A DNA stretch of 64,000 nt from Oscillospiraceae bacterium (GCA_003343845.1 QAKK01000025.1:1-64000), one strand, 5' to 3'. Shown: positions 8,337 to 17,326, counted from the first letter of the stretch. Translations and numbers: made by a program. The notes: a model not told the origin generated them from the letters alone.

Positions 8337-9212
8337 ATGAACGGCTTTTTCAGAAGCAAGACCTTTATCGTCATCCTCACGCTGCTGGTGATCCTCGGCG
8401 GCGTGCCCGCCATCCTCGGCGCGATGGGACAGGGCGACGTTGTCCGCAGCGCCGCCGTCTCGCTGCTCTCGCCGCTGATGCGCGGCGCGTACGCTGTTGG
8501 CGACGCCCTGCACGGCTACAGCGCATACTTCACGGAATTTGACCGGCTGAAAGCCGAAAACGAAGCCCTCGCCGCGGCGCTTGCCGAAGCCGAGGGCAAG
8601 CTCTCGGACGCGCGCCTGCTCGCCGACGAAAACGAGTGGATGCGCGCCTATCTCGGCATCAAGCGTCTGCACACCGACTTCACCTTCTGCGACGCAAACC
8701 TGATCGGCAGAGAGGCAGGCGCGTACATGACCGCCTTCACGCTCGACCGCGGCGACGGCGCAGAGATCGCAGTCGGCATGCCGGTGGTCACGGCGGACGG
8801 CGTCTGCGGGCGGGTCACCGAGGTGGGCTCGACCTTCTGCCGCGTCTCCACGATCCTGTCTCACGACTCCTCCATCGGCGCATACGTCGAGCGGAGCGGC
8901 GAGGTCGGCATCGTCTGCGGCGATTTTGAACGCGGCAGAAACGGCGAATGCCTGCTGCGGTATCTGCCGTTTGACGCCGACATCGAGGTCGGCGACCGCA
9001 TTCTCTCCAGCGGTCTCGGCAGCGTCTATCCGCGCGGGCTGGTGATCGGCGAGGTCACCGAGGTCACGGGCGACGCCTACGACCACACCAAAGTTGCCGT
9101 GGTGCGCCCCACCGCCGACCTCGCGGGGCTCACGCGCGTGATGATCCTCACCGGCTACGACGTCTACACGGAAAAGCCTGCGGAAACGACAGAAACAACG
9201 GCGGCGGATTAA
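8337..9212 (+). CDS. mreC: Rod shape-determining protein MreC
   Basis: 291 residues. A bitopic membrane scaffold linking MreB, MreD and the PBP2/RodA machinery. One N-terminal membrane segment (FIVILTLLVILGGVPAIL) is followed by a coiled coil (LKAENEALAAALAEAE) and the extracellular beta-barrel region (VVTADGVCGRVTEVG, then LSSGLGSVYPRGLVIGEV). An upstream in-frame ATG at 8232 would add 35 residues read from a repeat, so the ATG at 8337, seven nt after AGAAAGGAG, is preferred. Confidence 0.95.
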   Translation: MNGFFRSKTFIVILTLLVILGGVPAILGAMGQGDVVRSAAVSLLSPLMRGAYAVGDALHGYSAYFTEFDRLKAENEALAAALAEAEGKLSDARLLADENEWMRAYLGIKRLHTDFTFCDANLIGREAGAYMTAFTLDRGDGAEIAVGMPVVTADGVCGRVTEVGSTFCRVSTILSHDSSIGAYVERSGEVGIVCGDFERGRNGECLLRYLPFDADIEVGDRILSSGLGSVYPRGLVIGEVTEVTGDAYDHTKVAVVRPTADLAGLTRVMILTGYDVYTEKPAETTETTAAD

Positions 9213-9329
9213 AGCCGTTTCACTCCTTGGCATCCACCAAGGGGGAAGGCTTGGATAGAACGGCGAGAGTACCCCACCTTACAGCCATTCCCTCTGCATG
9301 CACAAATTCCACCGAAAGGAGCGCACGAC

Positions 9330-9857
9330 ATGCCGCGTAAAATGCATCTGCCAAAAACCGATCTGGTCAAAGCCGTGGTCTACACCGCGGTCGGCATCCT
9401 GCTTCTGCTGTTTTGCACCTCCTTTCTCCCAGCAACGCAGTGGACGACCGTCACGCCGAACCTGCTGGTCGCCATGATCTCCCTGCTTGCCTACTACGAG
9501 GGCGCGGGCTACGCCGGGGTCTATGGCGTGATCTTCGGCGCGCTGCTCTCGGGCATCAACGGGCGCGGCGCCCTGCTGCCCCCGCTGTTCTACGCCGCAT
9601 TTGCCCTGCTGTGCGCATGGCTCTACGAGAATTTCTTCGTGCGCAACTTCTTTGCCTGGCTCTGCTACACGGCGGCGGGACTCATCACCGTCGGGTTGTA
9701 CGGGCTGTTTTACGCCGTTTCGGCATGGGACATGGCGCTCGACACCCTGCTTGCGGGCGACGCGCTCGGCACATTTCTCCTCTCCCTCGTGCTGTCCCTC
9801 CCGCTCTACCGCTTTTTCGGTTTCCTGCACCGGAAAACCGACCTGAAGCTCGGATAA
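9330..9857 (+). CDS. mreD: Rod shape-determining protein MreD
   Basis: 175 residues with about five or six hydrophobic segments (for example AVVYTAVGILLLLFCTSFL). MreD is a polytopic partner of MreC in the elongasome. The family is weakly conserved; the call rests on topology, length and its place between mreC and the PBP. ACCGAAAGGAG precedes the ATG. The 117-nt gap before it carries half an A-type repeat (9237-9252). Confidence 0.85.
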   Translation: MPRKMHLPKTDLVKAVVYTAVGILLLLFCTSFLPATQWTTVTPNLLVAMISLLAYYEGAGYAGVYGVIFGALLSGINGRGALLPPLFYAAFALLCAWLYENFFVRNFFAWLCYTAAGLITVGLYGLFYAVSAWDMALDTLLAGDALGTFLLSLVLSLPLYRFFGFLHRKTDLKLG

Positions 9858-9886
9858 CCCCGCAGCTTTGCAGAAAGGAGTCAAGC

Positions 9887-11992
9887 ATGCGCAAACTGCA
9901 TACCGCCGTCCGGATCGGCGCGCTCGGCGCGCTGTTTGTCCTCATCTGCGCGGTCTATCTCGTCATCCTCGTCAACGTGCAGATCACGGGACAGGACTAC
10001 TATGACATCATCAAGGAAGAAACCACCACGCGCTATGTCAAGATCGCCGCAAAGCGCGGCGAGATCTACGATACAAACGGCAAGGCGCTGGTCATCAATA
10101 CACAGATCTACGACATCAGCCTGGAATACGGCGCAATGCCGAAGAAGGCGGACGCCTTCAACGCGGTCATCCTCGACGTGCTTTCCGCCATCAAAGAAAG
10201 CGGCGGCGTCTACACCCCGGTCGAGGTGACCTTCCCGTTCACGGGCAGCTTCCCGAACTACGAAAAGGACGAAGAATTCTTCAAGTCTGCGACGAACAAG
10301 ACCAAATTTGCCGCGCTGCTCCACCGTCTCGAGCTGGACGAATACGCAACGCCGGAGGAGCTCTTCACCTTCCTGCGCACGCGGTACGGGCTGTCGTCCT
10401 ACTCGAAGAAGACCAGGACCTACACCGACCTTTACGACGCGGAGACGCTGGAGACCCTCGTGCGCATCCGCTTTGACATGGAGTACCGGCAGTTCAGCCG
10501 CGTCGAACCTTACACGCTGGCGCGCGACGTGGACACCAAGCTGCTGACCTACGTCAAAGAGCGCTCGATTCTGCAAGTGCTCGTCACCGAGGAGGCGGCG
10601 CGCACCTATGTCTACGACGGCTACGCCTCGCACCTGCTCGGCACGATCGGCAAGATCCCTGCCGAAAAACTGGACGACTACATTGAAAAAGGCTACAGCG
10701 GCGACGCCTACGTCGGCATCTCGGGCGCGGAGGCGGCATATGAGGATATGCTGCACGGTACGGACGGCACGCGCGCCATCGTCGAGGACAAATACGGCAA
10801 CCTGATCTCCGAGACAGTCGTCAAGGAGCCGGTTTCCGGCAGCGACGTGCGGCTGACCATCGACATCGACCTGCAGATCACCGCCGAGGACGCCCTCGCC
10901 GACAACATCCGCCTGATCCGCGAGGAGGCTGACCCAAAGCCCGGCGAGCACGACGGCGAGGACGCACACAGCGGCGCGGTCGTCGCACTCGACCCGGATA
11001 CCGGTGCACTGCTGGCGGCGGCATCCTACCCGACCTACCGTCTCTCGGACTACATCGACAACTACGCAGCGCTTGCGGCGGACGAGAACCGCCCGCTCTA
11101 CAACCGCGCGCTGCTCGGCACCTACACGCCCGGCTCGACCTACAAGCCCGGCGTTGCCGCCGCCGCCCTCTCCGAGGGCGTCATCACGCGGAACACCGTG
11201 ATCGTGGACAAGGGCGTCTACGACTTCGGCGACTACCATCCGCGCTGCTGGATCTACCTGCGGTTCGGACGCACACACGGTGCACAAACCGTTATCGAGG
11301 CGATCCAGAACTCCTGCAACTACTTCTTCTACGAGGTCGGCTACCGCCTCGGCATCGACGCGATCGACAAATACAGCCGCGTCTACGGGCTCGGCGAACC
11401 GACCGGCATCGAACTGCCCGAATCGACCGGCATCCTTGCCGGTCCCGCCTACAGCGAGAGCACGGGCAACGTCTGGAACCCCGGCAACACGCTCCAGGCG
11501 GCGATCGGACAGTCGGACAACATGTTCACGCCCTTACAGCTCTCGGTCTACATTTCCACCCTGCTCTCCGGCGGCACGCGCTACCGTGCGCACATGCTCC
11601 GCAGCGTGCATGCCTACCCGTCGGGCGAGGTGATTTCCGAGACCGCGCCCGAGGTGATGAGCGCGGTGGAGCTGGACGCCGGCATCGTCGCCACGGTCAA
11701 GTCGGCGATGAAGGACGTGGTGGAAAGCGGCTCGGCGGCGCGCATCTTCCGCGGCTATGACATCACGGTCGGCGGCAAGACCGGCACGGCGCAGGTCGGC
11801 GGCGACCGCTCGGACAACGCGCTGTTTGTGGGCTTTGCGCCCTACGATGCGCCGAAGATCGTCGTCACGGTCGCGATTGAACAGGGCGCAAACGGCACGG
11901 ACGCCGCCTACACGGCAAAAGCGCTCTACGACACCTATCTCAAGAGACAGAAATACGAAAAGCGGTATACCGAAACGGAGGCGGCAAAGTGA
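9887..11992 (+). CDS. mrdA: Class B penicillin-binding protein (PBP2/MrdA type)
   Basis: 701 residues. A transpeptidase that cross-links peptidoglycan during elongation. One N-terminal membrane anchor (about 10-32), a dimerisation/pedestal region starting RGEIYDTNGKALV, and a C-terminal transpeptidase domain with all three motifs: S417-T-Y-K420, S476-C-N478 and K631-T-G. The ATG at 9887 follows AGAAAGGAG; the longer upstream reading overlaps mreD and is rejected. The TGA overlaps the GTG start of nth. Position after mreBCD supports an elongation PBP rather than a sporulation or division paralogue. Confidence 0.93.
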   Translation: MRKLHTAVRIGALGALFVLICAVYLVILVNVQITGQDYYDIIKEETTTRYVKIAAKRGEIYDTNGKALVINTQIYDISLEYGAMPKKADAFNAVILDVLSAIKESGGVYTPVEVTFPFTGSFPNYEKDEEFFKSATNKTKFAALLHRLELDEYATPEELFTFLRTRYGLSSYSKKTRTYTDLYDAETLETLVRIRFDMEYRQFSRVEPYTLARDVDTKLLTYVKERSILQVLVTEEAARTYVYDGYASHLLGTIGKIPAEKLDDYIEKGYSGDAYVGISGAEAAYEDMLHGTDGTRAIVEDKYGNLISETVVKEPVSGSDVRLTIDIDLQITAEDALADNIRLIREEADPKPGEHDGEDAHSGAVVALDPDTGALLAAASYPTYRLSDYIDNYAALAADENRPLYNRALLGTYTPGSTYKPGVAAAALSEGVITRNTVIVDKGVYDFGDYHPRCWIYLRFGRTHGAQTVIEAIQNSCNYFFYEVGYRLGIDAIDKYSRVYGLGEPTGIELPESTGILAGPAYSESTGNVWNPGNTLQAAIGQSDNMFTPLQLSVYISTLLSGGTRYRAHMLRSVHAYPSGEVISETAPEVMSAVELDAGIVATVKSAMKDVVESGSAARIFRGYDITVGGKTGTAQVGGDRSDNALFVGFAPYDAPKIVVTVAIEQGANGTDAAYTAKALYDTYLKRQKYEKRYTETEAAK

Positions 11993-12669
11993 CGAAAAAG
12001 AATCTGGCAAAGCAGGTCGCCGCAGCACTGGAAGCGCTCTACCCGGACGCGGTCTGCTCGCTCGAATACGAGGACGAGCCCTGGAAGCTGCTGATCCTCG
12101 CGCGCCTGTCGGCGCAGTGCACCGACGCGCGGGTCAACATCGTGGCAAAGACGCTGTTTGTGCGCTTCCCCACGCTCGAGAGCGTGGCGGACTGCGACCT
12201 TGCGGCGCTGGAAGAGACGATCAAGCCCTGCGGGCTGTACAAAACCAAGGCAAAAAGCATCAAGGAGACCGCCGAAATTCTCGTGCGGGACTACGGCGGG
12301 CGTGTGCCCGACACGATGGACGAGCTGCTCGCCCTGCCCGGTGTGGGGCGCAAGATCGCCTGTCTCATGCTCGGCGACGTGTTCGGCAAGCCGCACATCG
12401 TCACCGACACGCACTGCATCCGCATCTGCGGGCGGCTCGGGTTTTACCCCGAAAGCGAGAAGAATCCCGCGAAGATTGAGAAAATTCTCGACGGCTGCGT
12501 GGAAAAGCCGATCCGGTCGGATTTCTGCCACCGCATCGTGGAATTCGGGCGGGACGTCTGCACGGCGCGGTCGCCGAAGTGCACCGCCTGCCCCATGCAG
12601 TCCTTCTGCCGTCATGCCCATGCGACGCAGCGCGGCGCTTCATTTGCGGCGAAGCCGCAACCCCATTGA
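11989..12669 (+). CDS. nth: Endonuclease III (Nth)
   Basis: 226 residues. A DNA glycosylase/AP lyase that removes oxidised pyrimidines. The helix-hairpin-helix LPGVGRKIA carries catalytic Lys122; the catalytic Asp140 is in IVTDTHC; the [4Fe-4S] ligands follow the C-x6-C-x2-C-x5-C spacing in CTARSPKCTACPMQSFC. The GTG start overlaps the PBP stop (GTGA), so it is coupled. The final residues after the cluster are partly encoded by the first mini-hairpin of the array at 12644-12725, so the tail looks acquired. Confidence 0.96.
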   Translation: MTKKNLAKQVAAALEALYPDAVCSLEYEDEPWKLLILARLSAQCTDARVNIVAKTLFVRFPTLESVADCDLAALEETIKPCGLYKTKAKSIKETAEILVRDYGGRVPDTMDELLALPGVGRKIACLMLGDVFGKPHIVTDTHCIRICGRLGFYPESEKNPAKIEKILDGCVEKPIRSDFCHRIVEFGRDVCTARSPKCTACPMQSFCRHAHATQRGASFAAKPQPH

Positions 12670-12725
12670 CGCGAAGCGTCACCCCGTTGATGCGCAGCAT
12701 CACGCTGTTTGCGGCAAAGCCGCAA
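12644..12725. repeat. Array of four short hairpins
   Basis: Four perfect small palindromes are spaced about 21-23 nt apart: ttgcggc-gaa-gccgcaa (12644-12660), tgacgc-gaa-gcgtca (12667-12681), tgatgc-gca-gcatca (12688-12702) and ttgcggc-aaa-gccgcaa (12709-12725). The stems differ in sequence but keep length, loop size and spacing. The first overlaps the end of nth. Confidence 0.85.
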
Positions 12726-12757
12726 CTTCATTCCCCGTTCCTTTTGCAAAAAAATGA

Positions 12758-12786
12758 TTGCATTTGCCCCGCGCGTGGATTATAAT
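12758..12786 (+). promoter_or_regulatory. Promoter of asnS
   Basis: TTGCAT (12758-12763), 17-nt spacer, TATAAT (12781-12786). The leader would be about 110 nt and contains an A-type hairpin (cttccccgttggggaag, 12814-12830). A second tataat at 12882-12887 could be an alternative. No T-box-like element was seen. Confidence 0.7.
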
Positions 12787-12906
12787 ATATTATTATGATG
12801 TTTTCGTCTTAGCCTTCCCCGTTGGGGAAGTCAAAAGAAAAGCCCCCGCACTCCCCCCGTTCTAACCTTAAAAAATCTATCTATAATATACAGTGAGGAT
12901 TTCAAA

Positions 12907-14301
12907 ATGCAGCGGACACAAATCAAAAGCATTTATCTCGCCGAAAAAGACTACGACGGCAAAACGATCACCGTCGGCGGCTGGGCACGCTCCATCCGCG
13001 CCAGCAACGCCTTCGGCTTCATCGAGCTGAACGACGGCAGCTGCTCGGGGAACCTGCAGGTCGTCTTTGAAGCCGACAAGCTCGCAAACTACACCGAGAT
13101 CGCCAAGCAGAACGTCGGCGCGGCGCTCGTTGTGCACGGCACGCTGGTGCTGACTCCCGATGCCAAGCAGCCCTTTGAACTGAAGGCGGCTGCCATCGAG
13201 GTCGAGGGCGTTTCCACCCCCGAATACCCGCTTCAGAAGAAGAAGCACTCCTTCGAGTTCCTGCGCACGATCGCGCATCTGCGCCCGCGCACCAACACCT
13301 TCAACGCGGTCTTCCGCGTCCGCAGCGAGTGCGCGTTTGCCATCCATGAGTTCTTCAACTCCCGCGGTTTTGTCTATGTCAACACGCCGATCATCACCAC
13401 CTCGGACTGCGAGGGCGCAGGCGAAATGTTCCGCGTGACCTCGCTCGACCTCGACAACCTGCCGAAGAACGAGGACGGCAGCGTCAACTACGCCGAGGAC
13501 TTCTTCGGCAAGCCGACCAGCCTGACCGTCTCGGGTCAGCTCAACGCCGAGTGCTTTGCCCTCGCGTTCGGCAATGTCTACACCTTCGGTCCGACCTTCC
13601 GCGCCGAGCGCTCCAACACGCAGCGTCACGCCGCCGAGTTCTGGATGATGGAGCCCGAGATGGCGTTTGCCGACCTCGAGGATGACATGGAGATCGCCGA
13701 GGCGATGATCAAGCACGTCGTCCGCCACGTCATGGCAACCTGCAAGCAGGAGCTTGCCTTCTTCAACCAGTTCTTCGACAACACGCTGCTCGAGAGACTG
13801 CAAAACCTTGTGGACAACGACTTCGGCAGAGTGACCTACACCGAGGCGATCCGCCTGCTCGAGGAGAGCGGCAATAAGTTTGACTACCCGGTCTCCTGGG
13901 GCATCGACCTCCAGACCGAGCATGAGCGCTACCTCACCGAGAAGATCTTCGGCAAGCCGGTGTTCGTCACCGACTACCCGCGCGAGATCAAGGCGTTCTA
14001 CATGCGGCAGAACGAGGACGGCAAGACCGTCGCCGCGATGGATATGCTTGTCCCCGGCGTCGGTGAGCTGATCGGCGGCTCGCAGCGCGAGGAGCGCCTC
14101 GACAGGCTGCTCGCCGCGATGAAGAACTTCGGTCTGAAGGAAGAAGACTACAGCTGGTATCTCGACCTGCGCCGCTTCGGCAGCGCCAAGCACGCCGGCT
14201 TCGGTCTCGGCTTTGAGCGCCTTGTGATGTACATCACCGGCGTCTCCAACATCCGCGACGTCGAGGCATTCCCGAGAACGACCGGTTCGGCTGATTTTTA
14301 A
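12907..14301 (+). CDS. asnS: Asparaginyl-tRNA synthetase
   Basis: 464 residues, a class IIb synthetase that charges tRNA-Asn. The N-terminal OB-fold anticodon domain (VGGWARSIRASNAFGFIELND) is followed by class II motif 2 (FGPTFRAERSNTQRHAAEFWMMEPEMAF without the hinge) and motif 3 (GFGLGFERLVMYITG). Its presence implies direct Asn-tRNA formation, in contrast to amidotransferase-only Firmicutes. A start with GTGAGGA upstream is used. Confidence 0.97.
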   Translation: MQRTQIKSIYLAEKDYDGKTITVGGWARSIRASNAFGFIELNDGSCSGNLQVVFEADKLANYTEIAKQNVGAALVVHGTLVLTPDAKQPFELKAAAIEVEGVSTPEYPLQKKKHSFEFLRTIAHLRPRTNTFNAVFRVRSECAFAIHEFFNSRGFVYVNTPIITTSDCEGAGEMFRVTSLDLDNLPKNEDGSVNYAEDFFGKPTSLTVSGQLNAECFALAFGNVYTFGPTFRAERSNTQRHAAEFWMMEPEMAFADLEDDMEIAEAMIKHVVRHVMATCKQELAFFNQFFDNTLLERLQNLVDNDFGRVTYTEAIRLLEESGNKFDYPVSWGIDLQTEHERYLTEKIFGKPVFVTDYPREIKAFYMRQNEDGKTVAAMDMLVPGVGELIGGSQREERLDRLLAAMKNFGLKEEDYSWYLDLRRFGSAKHAGFGLGFERLVMYITGVSNIRDVEAFPRTTGSADF

Positions 14302-14334
14302 GCCGAACCCGCCATACGACCCCAAAGGAGCATT

Positions 14335-15615
14335 ATGAAATACGCAGAGCTTTCCATCGAAGAAAAGAAAGAACAGCTGAAGCGCGCGCAGATCGAATTT
14401 GACTGCCTCTGCAAGCTGAAGCTGTCGCTCGACCTGTCGCGCGGCAAGCCGATCGGCGAGCAGCTTGATCTCTCCAACGAGCTGTTCACCGTCCTCACGG
14501 GCGAGCACGGCGACTACATCGGTGAGCGCGGCTTTGATTACCGCAACTACGGCTGCCTTGACGGCATTCCAGAGGCAAAAGCGCTGTTTGCCGAGCTGCT
14601 CGAAGTCCCGGCGGAGCAGGTCTTTGTCGGCGGCAACTCGAGCCTGAATATGATCTACGACGCGCTCACGCGGCTCATGCTGCACGGCGCCCCCGGCGTG
14701 GAGGAACCGTGGTGCAGACTGGACAAAGTCAAGTTCATCTGCCCCGCCCCCGGCTATGACCGCCATTTCGGCATGCTGGAATCGCTCGGCATCGAGATGA
14801 TCACGGTCGAATACCTTGCGGACGGGCAGCCCGACATCGAACGCATTGAGGAGCTGGCGCGCGATCCCGAAGTGAAGGGCATCATCTGCGTGCCGAAGTA
14901 TTCCAACCCGACCGGCGTGACCTACTCGCGCGAGGTCGTGCGCCGCCTTGCCAAGATGGAATGCGCCGCGCCCGACTTCCGCATCATCTGGGACAACGCC
15001 TACTGCGTGCATGATATCTACAGCGAGGAGAAGCTGGCGAACATCTTTGAGTTCGGTCAGCGCTACGGCACCGAGGATCGCATCCTCTGCTTCACCTCGA
15101 CCTCGAAGATGACCTTCCCGGGCAGCGGCGTCGCCGCGATGGCGCTCTCGCCCGCCAATATGGCGCAGGCGAAGAAGCTCATCGGCATTCAGACCATCAG
15201 CTTTGACAAGCTGAACCAGCTGCGCCATGTCCGCTATCTGCAAAATACCGCGCATGTGCATGAGATCATGCAGCACCATGCCGACATCATCCGCCCGAAG
15301 TTTGACATCGTGTTTGAGGCGCTGGAAGCCGAGCTCGGCGGGCTGGGCATCGCCTCCTGGACGAAGCCGAACGGCGGCTATTTCATCAGCCTGACGCTGA
15401 TGGACGGCTGCGCCAAGCGCGTCTGGTCGCTGATGCGCCAGGCGGGCGTCGTCCTCACCGGCGCGGGCGCGACCTACCCCTACGGCAAGGATCCGCGCGA
15501 CGCCAATCTGCGCCTTGCGCCCACCTATTCCCCCGCGCACGAGTTGGAGGTCTGCATCCAGGCACTTTCCGCCTGCGTCCGCCTCGCCTCGCTCGAAAAA
15601 ATGCTCGCGGAGTAA
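14335..15615 (+). CDS. Aspartate aminotransferase, class Ic
   Basis: 426 residues, PLP-dependent. It resembles the actinobacterial AspT/Rv3722c-type enzymes: LDLSRGKPIGEQLDLSN, NYGCLDGIPEAKALFAELL, PAPGYDRHFGMLESLGIEM, the lysine motif STSKMTFPGSGVA, and the C-terminal PNGGYFISL and NLRLAPTYS. The likely reaction is aspartate plus 2-oxoglutarate to oxaloacetate plus glutamate. It begins 33 nt after asnS with AAAGGAG; aspartate/asparagine metabolism fits the pairing. It ends at a strong terminator (15626-15664). Confidence 0.88.
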   Translation: MKYAELSIEEKKEQLKRAQIEFDCLCKLKLSLDLSRGKPIGEQLDLSNELFTVLTGEHGDYIGERGFDYRNYGCLDGIPEAKALFAELLEVPAEQVFVGGNSSLNMIYDALTRLMLHGAPGVEEPWCRLDKVKFICPAPGYDRHFGMLESLGIEMITVEYLADGQPDIERIEELARDPEVKGIICVPKYSNPTGVTYSREVVRRLAKMECAAPDFRIIWDNAYCVHDIYSEEKLANIFEFGQRYGTEDRILCFTSTSKMTFPGSGVAAMALSPANMAQAKKLIGIQTISFDKLNQLRHVRYLQNTAHVHEIMQHHADIIRPKFDIVFEALEAELGGLGIASWTKPNGGYFISLTLMDGCAKRVWSLMRQAGVVLTGAGATYPYGKDPRDANLRLAPTYSPAHELEVCIQALSACVRLASLEKMLAE

Positions 15616-15625
15616 ACATGTACAT

Positions 15626-15664
15626 CAAAAAAGCAGCTTCAACCGGGGTTGAAGCTGCTTTTTT
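15626..15664 (+). terminator. Terminator after aminotransferase gene
   Basis: A-run, stem agcagcttcaacc/ggttgaagctgct with a short loop, then T-run. Classic rho-independent structure, 11 nt after the stop codon. Confidence 0.9.
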
Positions 15665-15687
15665 GCGCATAGCAGATGGAACCAAGT

Positions 15688-15890
15688 CTTCCCCCTTGGG
15701 GGAAGTGTGGCACGGAACGCAAGCGTTCCTAATGAGTTTCCCTTGCGGGAAACATCACGACGCCGGATGAGGGGTAGCCATTCGTCAGAATGGCGTCTCT
15801 ACAGCATAGAATGAGGCTGCTCAGACGGAGGCTTACGCGTCCTACCCCTCATCAGTCAACTTCGTTGACAGCTTCCCCCAAGGGGGAAGC
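15688..15890. repeat. Full composite repeat cassette
   Basis: A series of perfect palindromes in order: A hairpin 15688-15705, B-like ggaacgcaagcgttcc 15714-15729, C gtttccc/gggaaac 15736-15753, core D bounded by gatgaggggtag (15766-15777) and ctacccctcatc (15842-15853) with inner hairpin gccattc/gaatggc (15777-15794), X gtcaac/gttgac 15855-15869, and A hairpin 15871-15890. It fills the 15665-15954 gap and has no coding capacity. Confidence 0.9.
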
Positions 15891-15954
15891 CTAAAAGACG
15901 CGCAAAATCTGTAGGAGCCATGGCGACCGGAACGCAATGCGTCCTTTTCCGCGC

Positions 15955-15983
15955 AAAAAAGCCGCCCGGCGGGCGGCTTTTTT
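15955..15983 (-). terminator. Terminator of ackA
   Basis: gccgcccg/cgggcggc stem flanked by A-run and T-run. It is symmetric and would work for both strands; it lies 14 nt beyond the ackA stop. Confidence 0.9.
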
Positions 15984-15996
15984 GACGATTTTTTTA

Positions 15997-17208
15997 TTAC
16001 AGGGCTTTCACGATGCGCTCGGTATCCGATGCGATAACAAGCTCCTCGTTGGTGGGGATCATGAAGACCTTGACCTTCGAAGTCGGCTTCGAGATCTCGG
16101 TGGCGGTCAGCGGGCGGGGCAGATTTGCGTTGTGCTCCGCGTCAAACTCGACGCCGAAGTAACCCAGCTGCGAGCAGACGCTCTCGCGCATCTCCCAGTC
16201 GTTCTCGCCGATGCCGGCAGTGAAGACGATGGCGTCAAGACCGCCCATCGCCGCGGTGTACGCGCCGATGAACTTGCGGATCTGGTAGGAGACGATGTCC
16301 AGCGCGAGCTTTGCGCGCTTGTTGCCCGCCTTGGCTGCGGCGGAAACGTCGCGGCAGTCGGACGAAACGCCGGACACGCCGAGGAAGCCGCACTTCTTGT
16401 TCATGTACTCGTTCATCTCATCGGCGTTCATGCCGGTCTTGTTCATGATATAGGGGACGATTGCGGGATCAATGTCGCCGCAGCGCGTGCCCATTTCGAT
16501 GCCGGCGAGAGGCGTGAAGCCCATCGAGGTATCCAGCACCTTGCCGTCCTTGACAGCCGAGATGGACGAGCCGTTGCCGAGGTGGCAGGTGACGATCTTC
16601 GTGCCCTCTGCCTTGCCGCCGAGCAGCTTGATGCACTCGCCGGAGACATAGCGGTGAGACGTGCCGTGCGCACCGTAGCGGCGGACGGCGTACTTCTCGT
16701 ACATATCGTAGCTGACGGGGTACACATACGCATAGTCGGGCATGGACGCGGTGTGGAACGCGGTGTCAAACACGAGAACCTGGGGCGTCTTCGGCATTGC
16801 GGCGAGGCAGCCCTGGATGCCCATGATGTGCGCGCCGGTGTGCAGGGGGGCGAGGTCGCGGCAGAGCTCGAGCTTTGCCAGCACTTCATCGGTGAGCAGC
16901 ACCGACTCCGAGAAGTAAGCGCCGCCGTGGACGATGCGGTGACCGACCGCCTCGATCTCGTCCATGCTCTTCACCGAACCGTACTCGGCGCTGAGCAGCG
17001 CGTCGATGACGATCTTGGTGGCAACGGTGTGGTTGGGCATGGCGATCTCTTTCTCATAGACCGCGCCGGTCTCGAGGTTCTGATGCTTGATCTTGCCGTC
17101 GATGCCGATACGCTCACAGAGACCCTTCGCGCGGACAACGCCCGCGGTCGTGTCAAACAGCTGATACTTCAGCGAACTGGAGCCTGCGTTTACAACGAGT
17201 ACATTCAT
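15997..17208 (-). CDS. ackA: Acetate kinase
   Basis: 403 residues. It converts acetyl phosphate and ADP to acetate and ATP, the substrate-level ATP step of acetate fermentation. Motifs: NAGSSSLKYQLFD at the N-terminus, HRIVHGGAYF, LAPLHTGAHI, VFDTAFH, CHLGNGSS and FTAGIGEND. A longer reading to 17526 has no family match; the ATG at 17208 follows GGAGGATC. No phosphotransacetylase gene is adjacent. It has its own promoter at 17248-17276 and terminator. Confidence 0.98.
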   Translation of the reverse strand: MNVLVVNAGSSSLKYQLFDTTAGVVRAKGLCERIGIDGKIKHQNLETGAVYEKEIAMPNHTVATKIVIDALLSAEYGSVKSMDEIEAVGHRIVHGGAYFSESVLLTDEVLAKLELCRDLAPLHTGAHIMGIQGCLAAMPKTPQVLVFDTAFHTASMPDYAYVYPVSYDMYEKYAVRRYGAHGTSHRYVSGECIKLLGGKAEGTKIVTCHLGNGSSISAVKDGKVLDTSMGFTPLAGIEMGTRCGDIDPAIVPYIMNKTGMNADEMNEYMNKKCGFLGVSGVSSDCRDVSAAAKAGNKRAKLALDIVSYQIRKFIGAYTAAMGGLDAIVFTAGIGENDWEMRESVCSQLGYFGVEFDAEHNANLPRPLTATEISKPTSKVKVFMIPTNEELVIASDTERIVKAL

Positions 17209-17247
17209 GAAAATGATCCTCCGAAAATAATGTCGTTTAACTATTCT

Positions 17248-17276
17248 ATTATACGCCCCCTTTTCGACAAATTCAA
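17248..17276 (-). promoter_or_regulatory. Promoter of ackA
   Basis: On the minus strand TTGAAT (17276-17271), 17 nt, TATAAT (17253-17248), about 40 nt before the start codon. Confidence 0.8.
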
Positions 17277-17326
17277 GAAGTCCCGCACACATTTTTGAAA
17301 GATGGGTGAAAAATTCTCCGTCCCGC

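Noticed and set aside
12787..12906. T-box leader for asnS
   Set aside because: The leader has a small A-type hairpin but no recognisable T-box antiterminator (tgg-containing bulge), specifier or terminator.
12877..15540. 887-residue open frame on the minus strand
   Set aside because: Antisense to asnS and the aspartate aminotransferase; no recognisable protein features.
15688..15890. Possible CRISPR array
   Set aside because: Repeats are composite palindromes at scattered loci, not identical repeats separated by equal unique spacers, and no cas genes are present.
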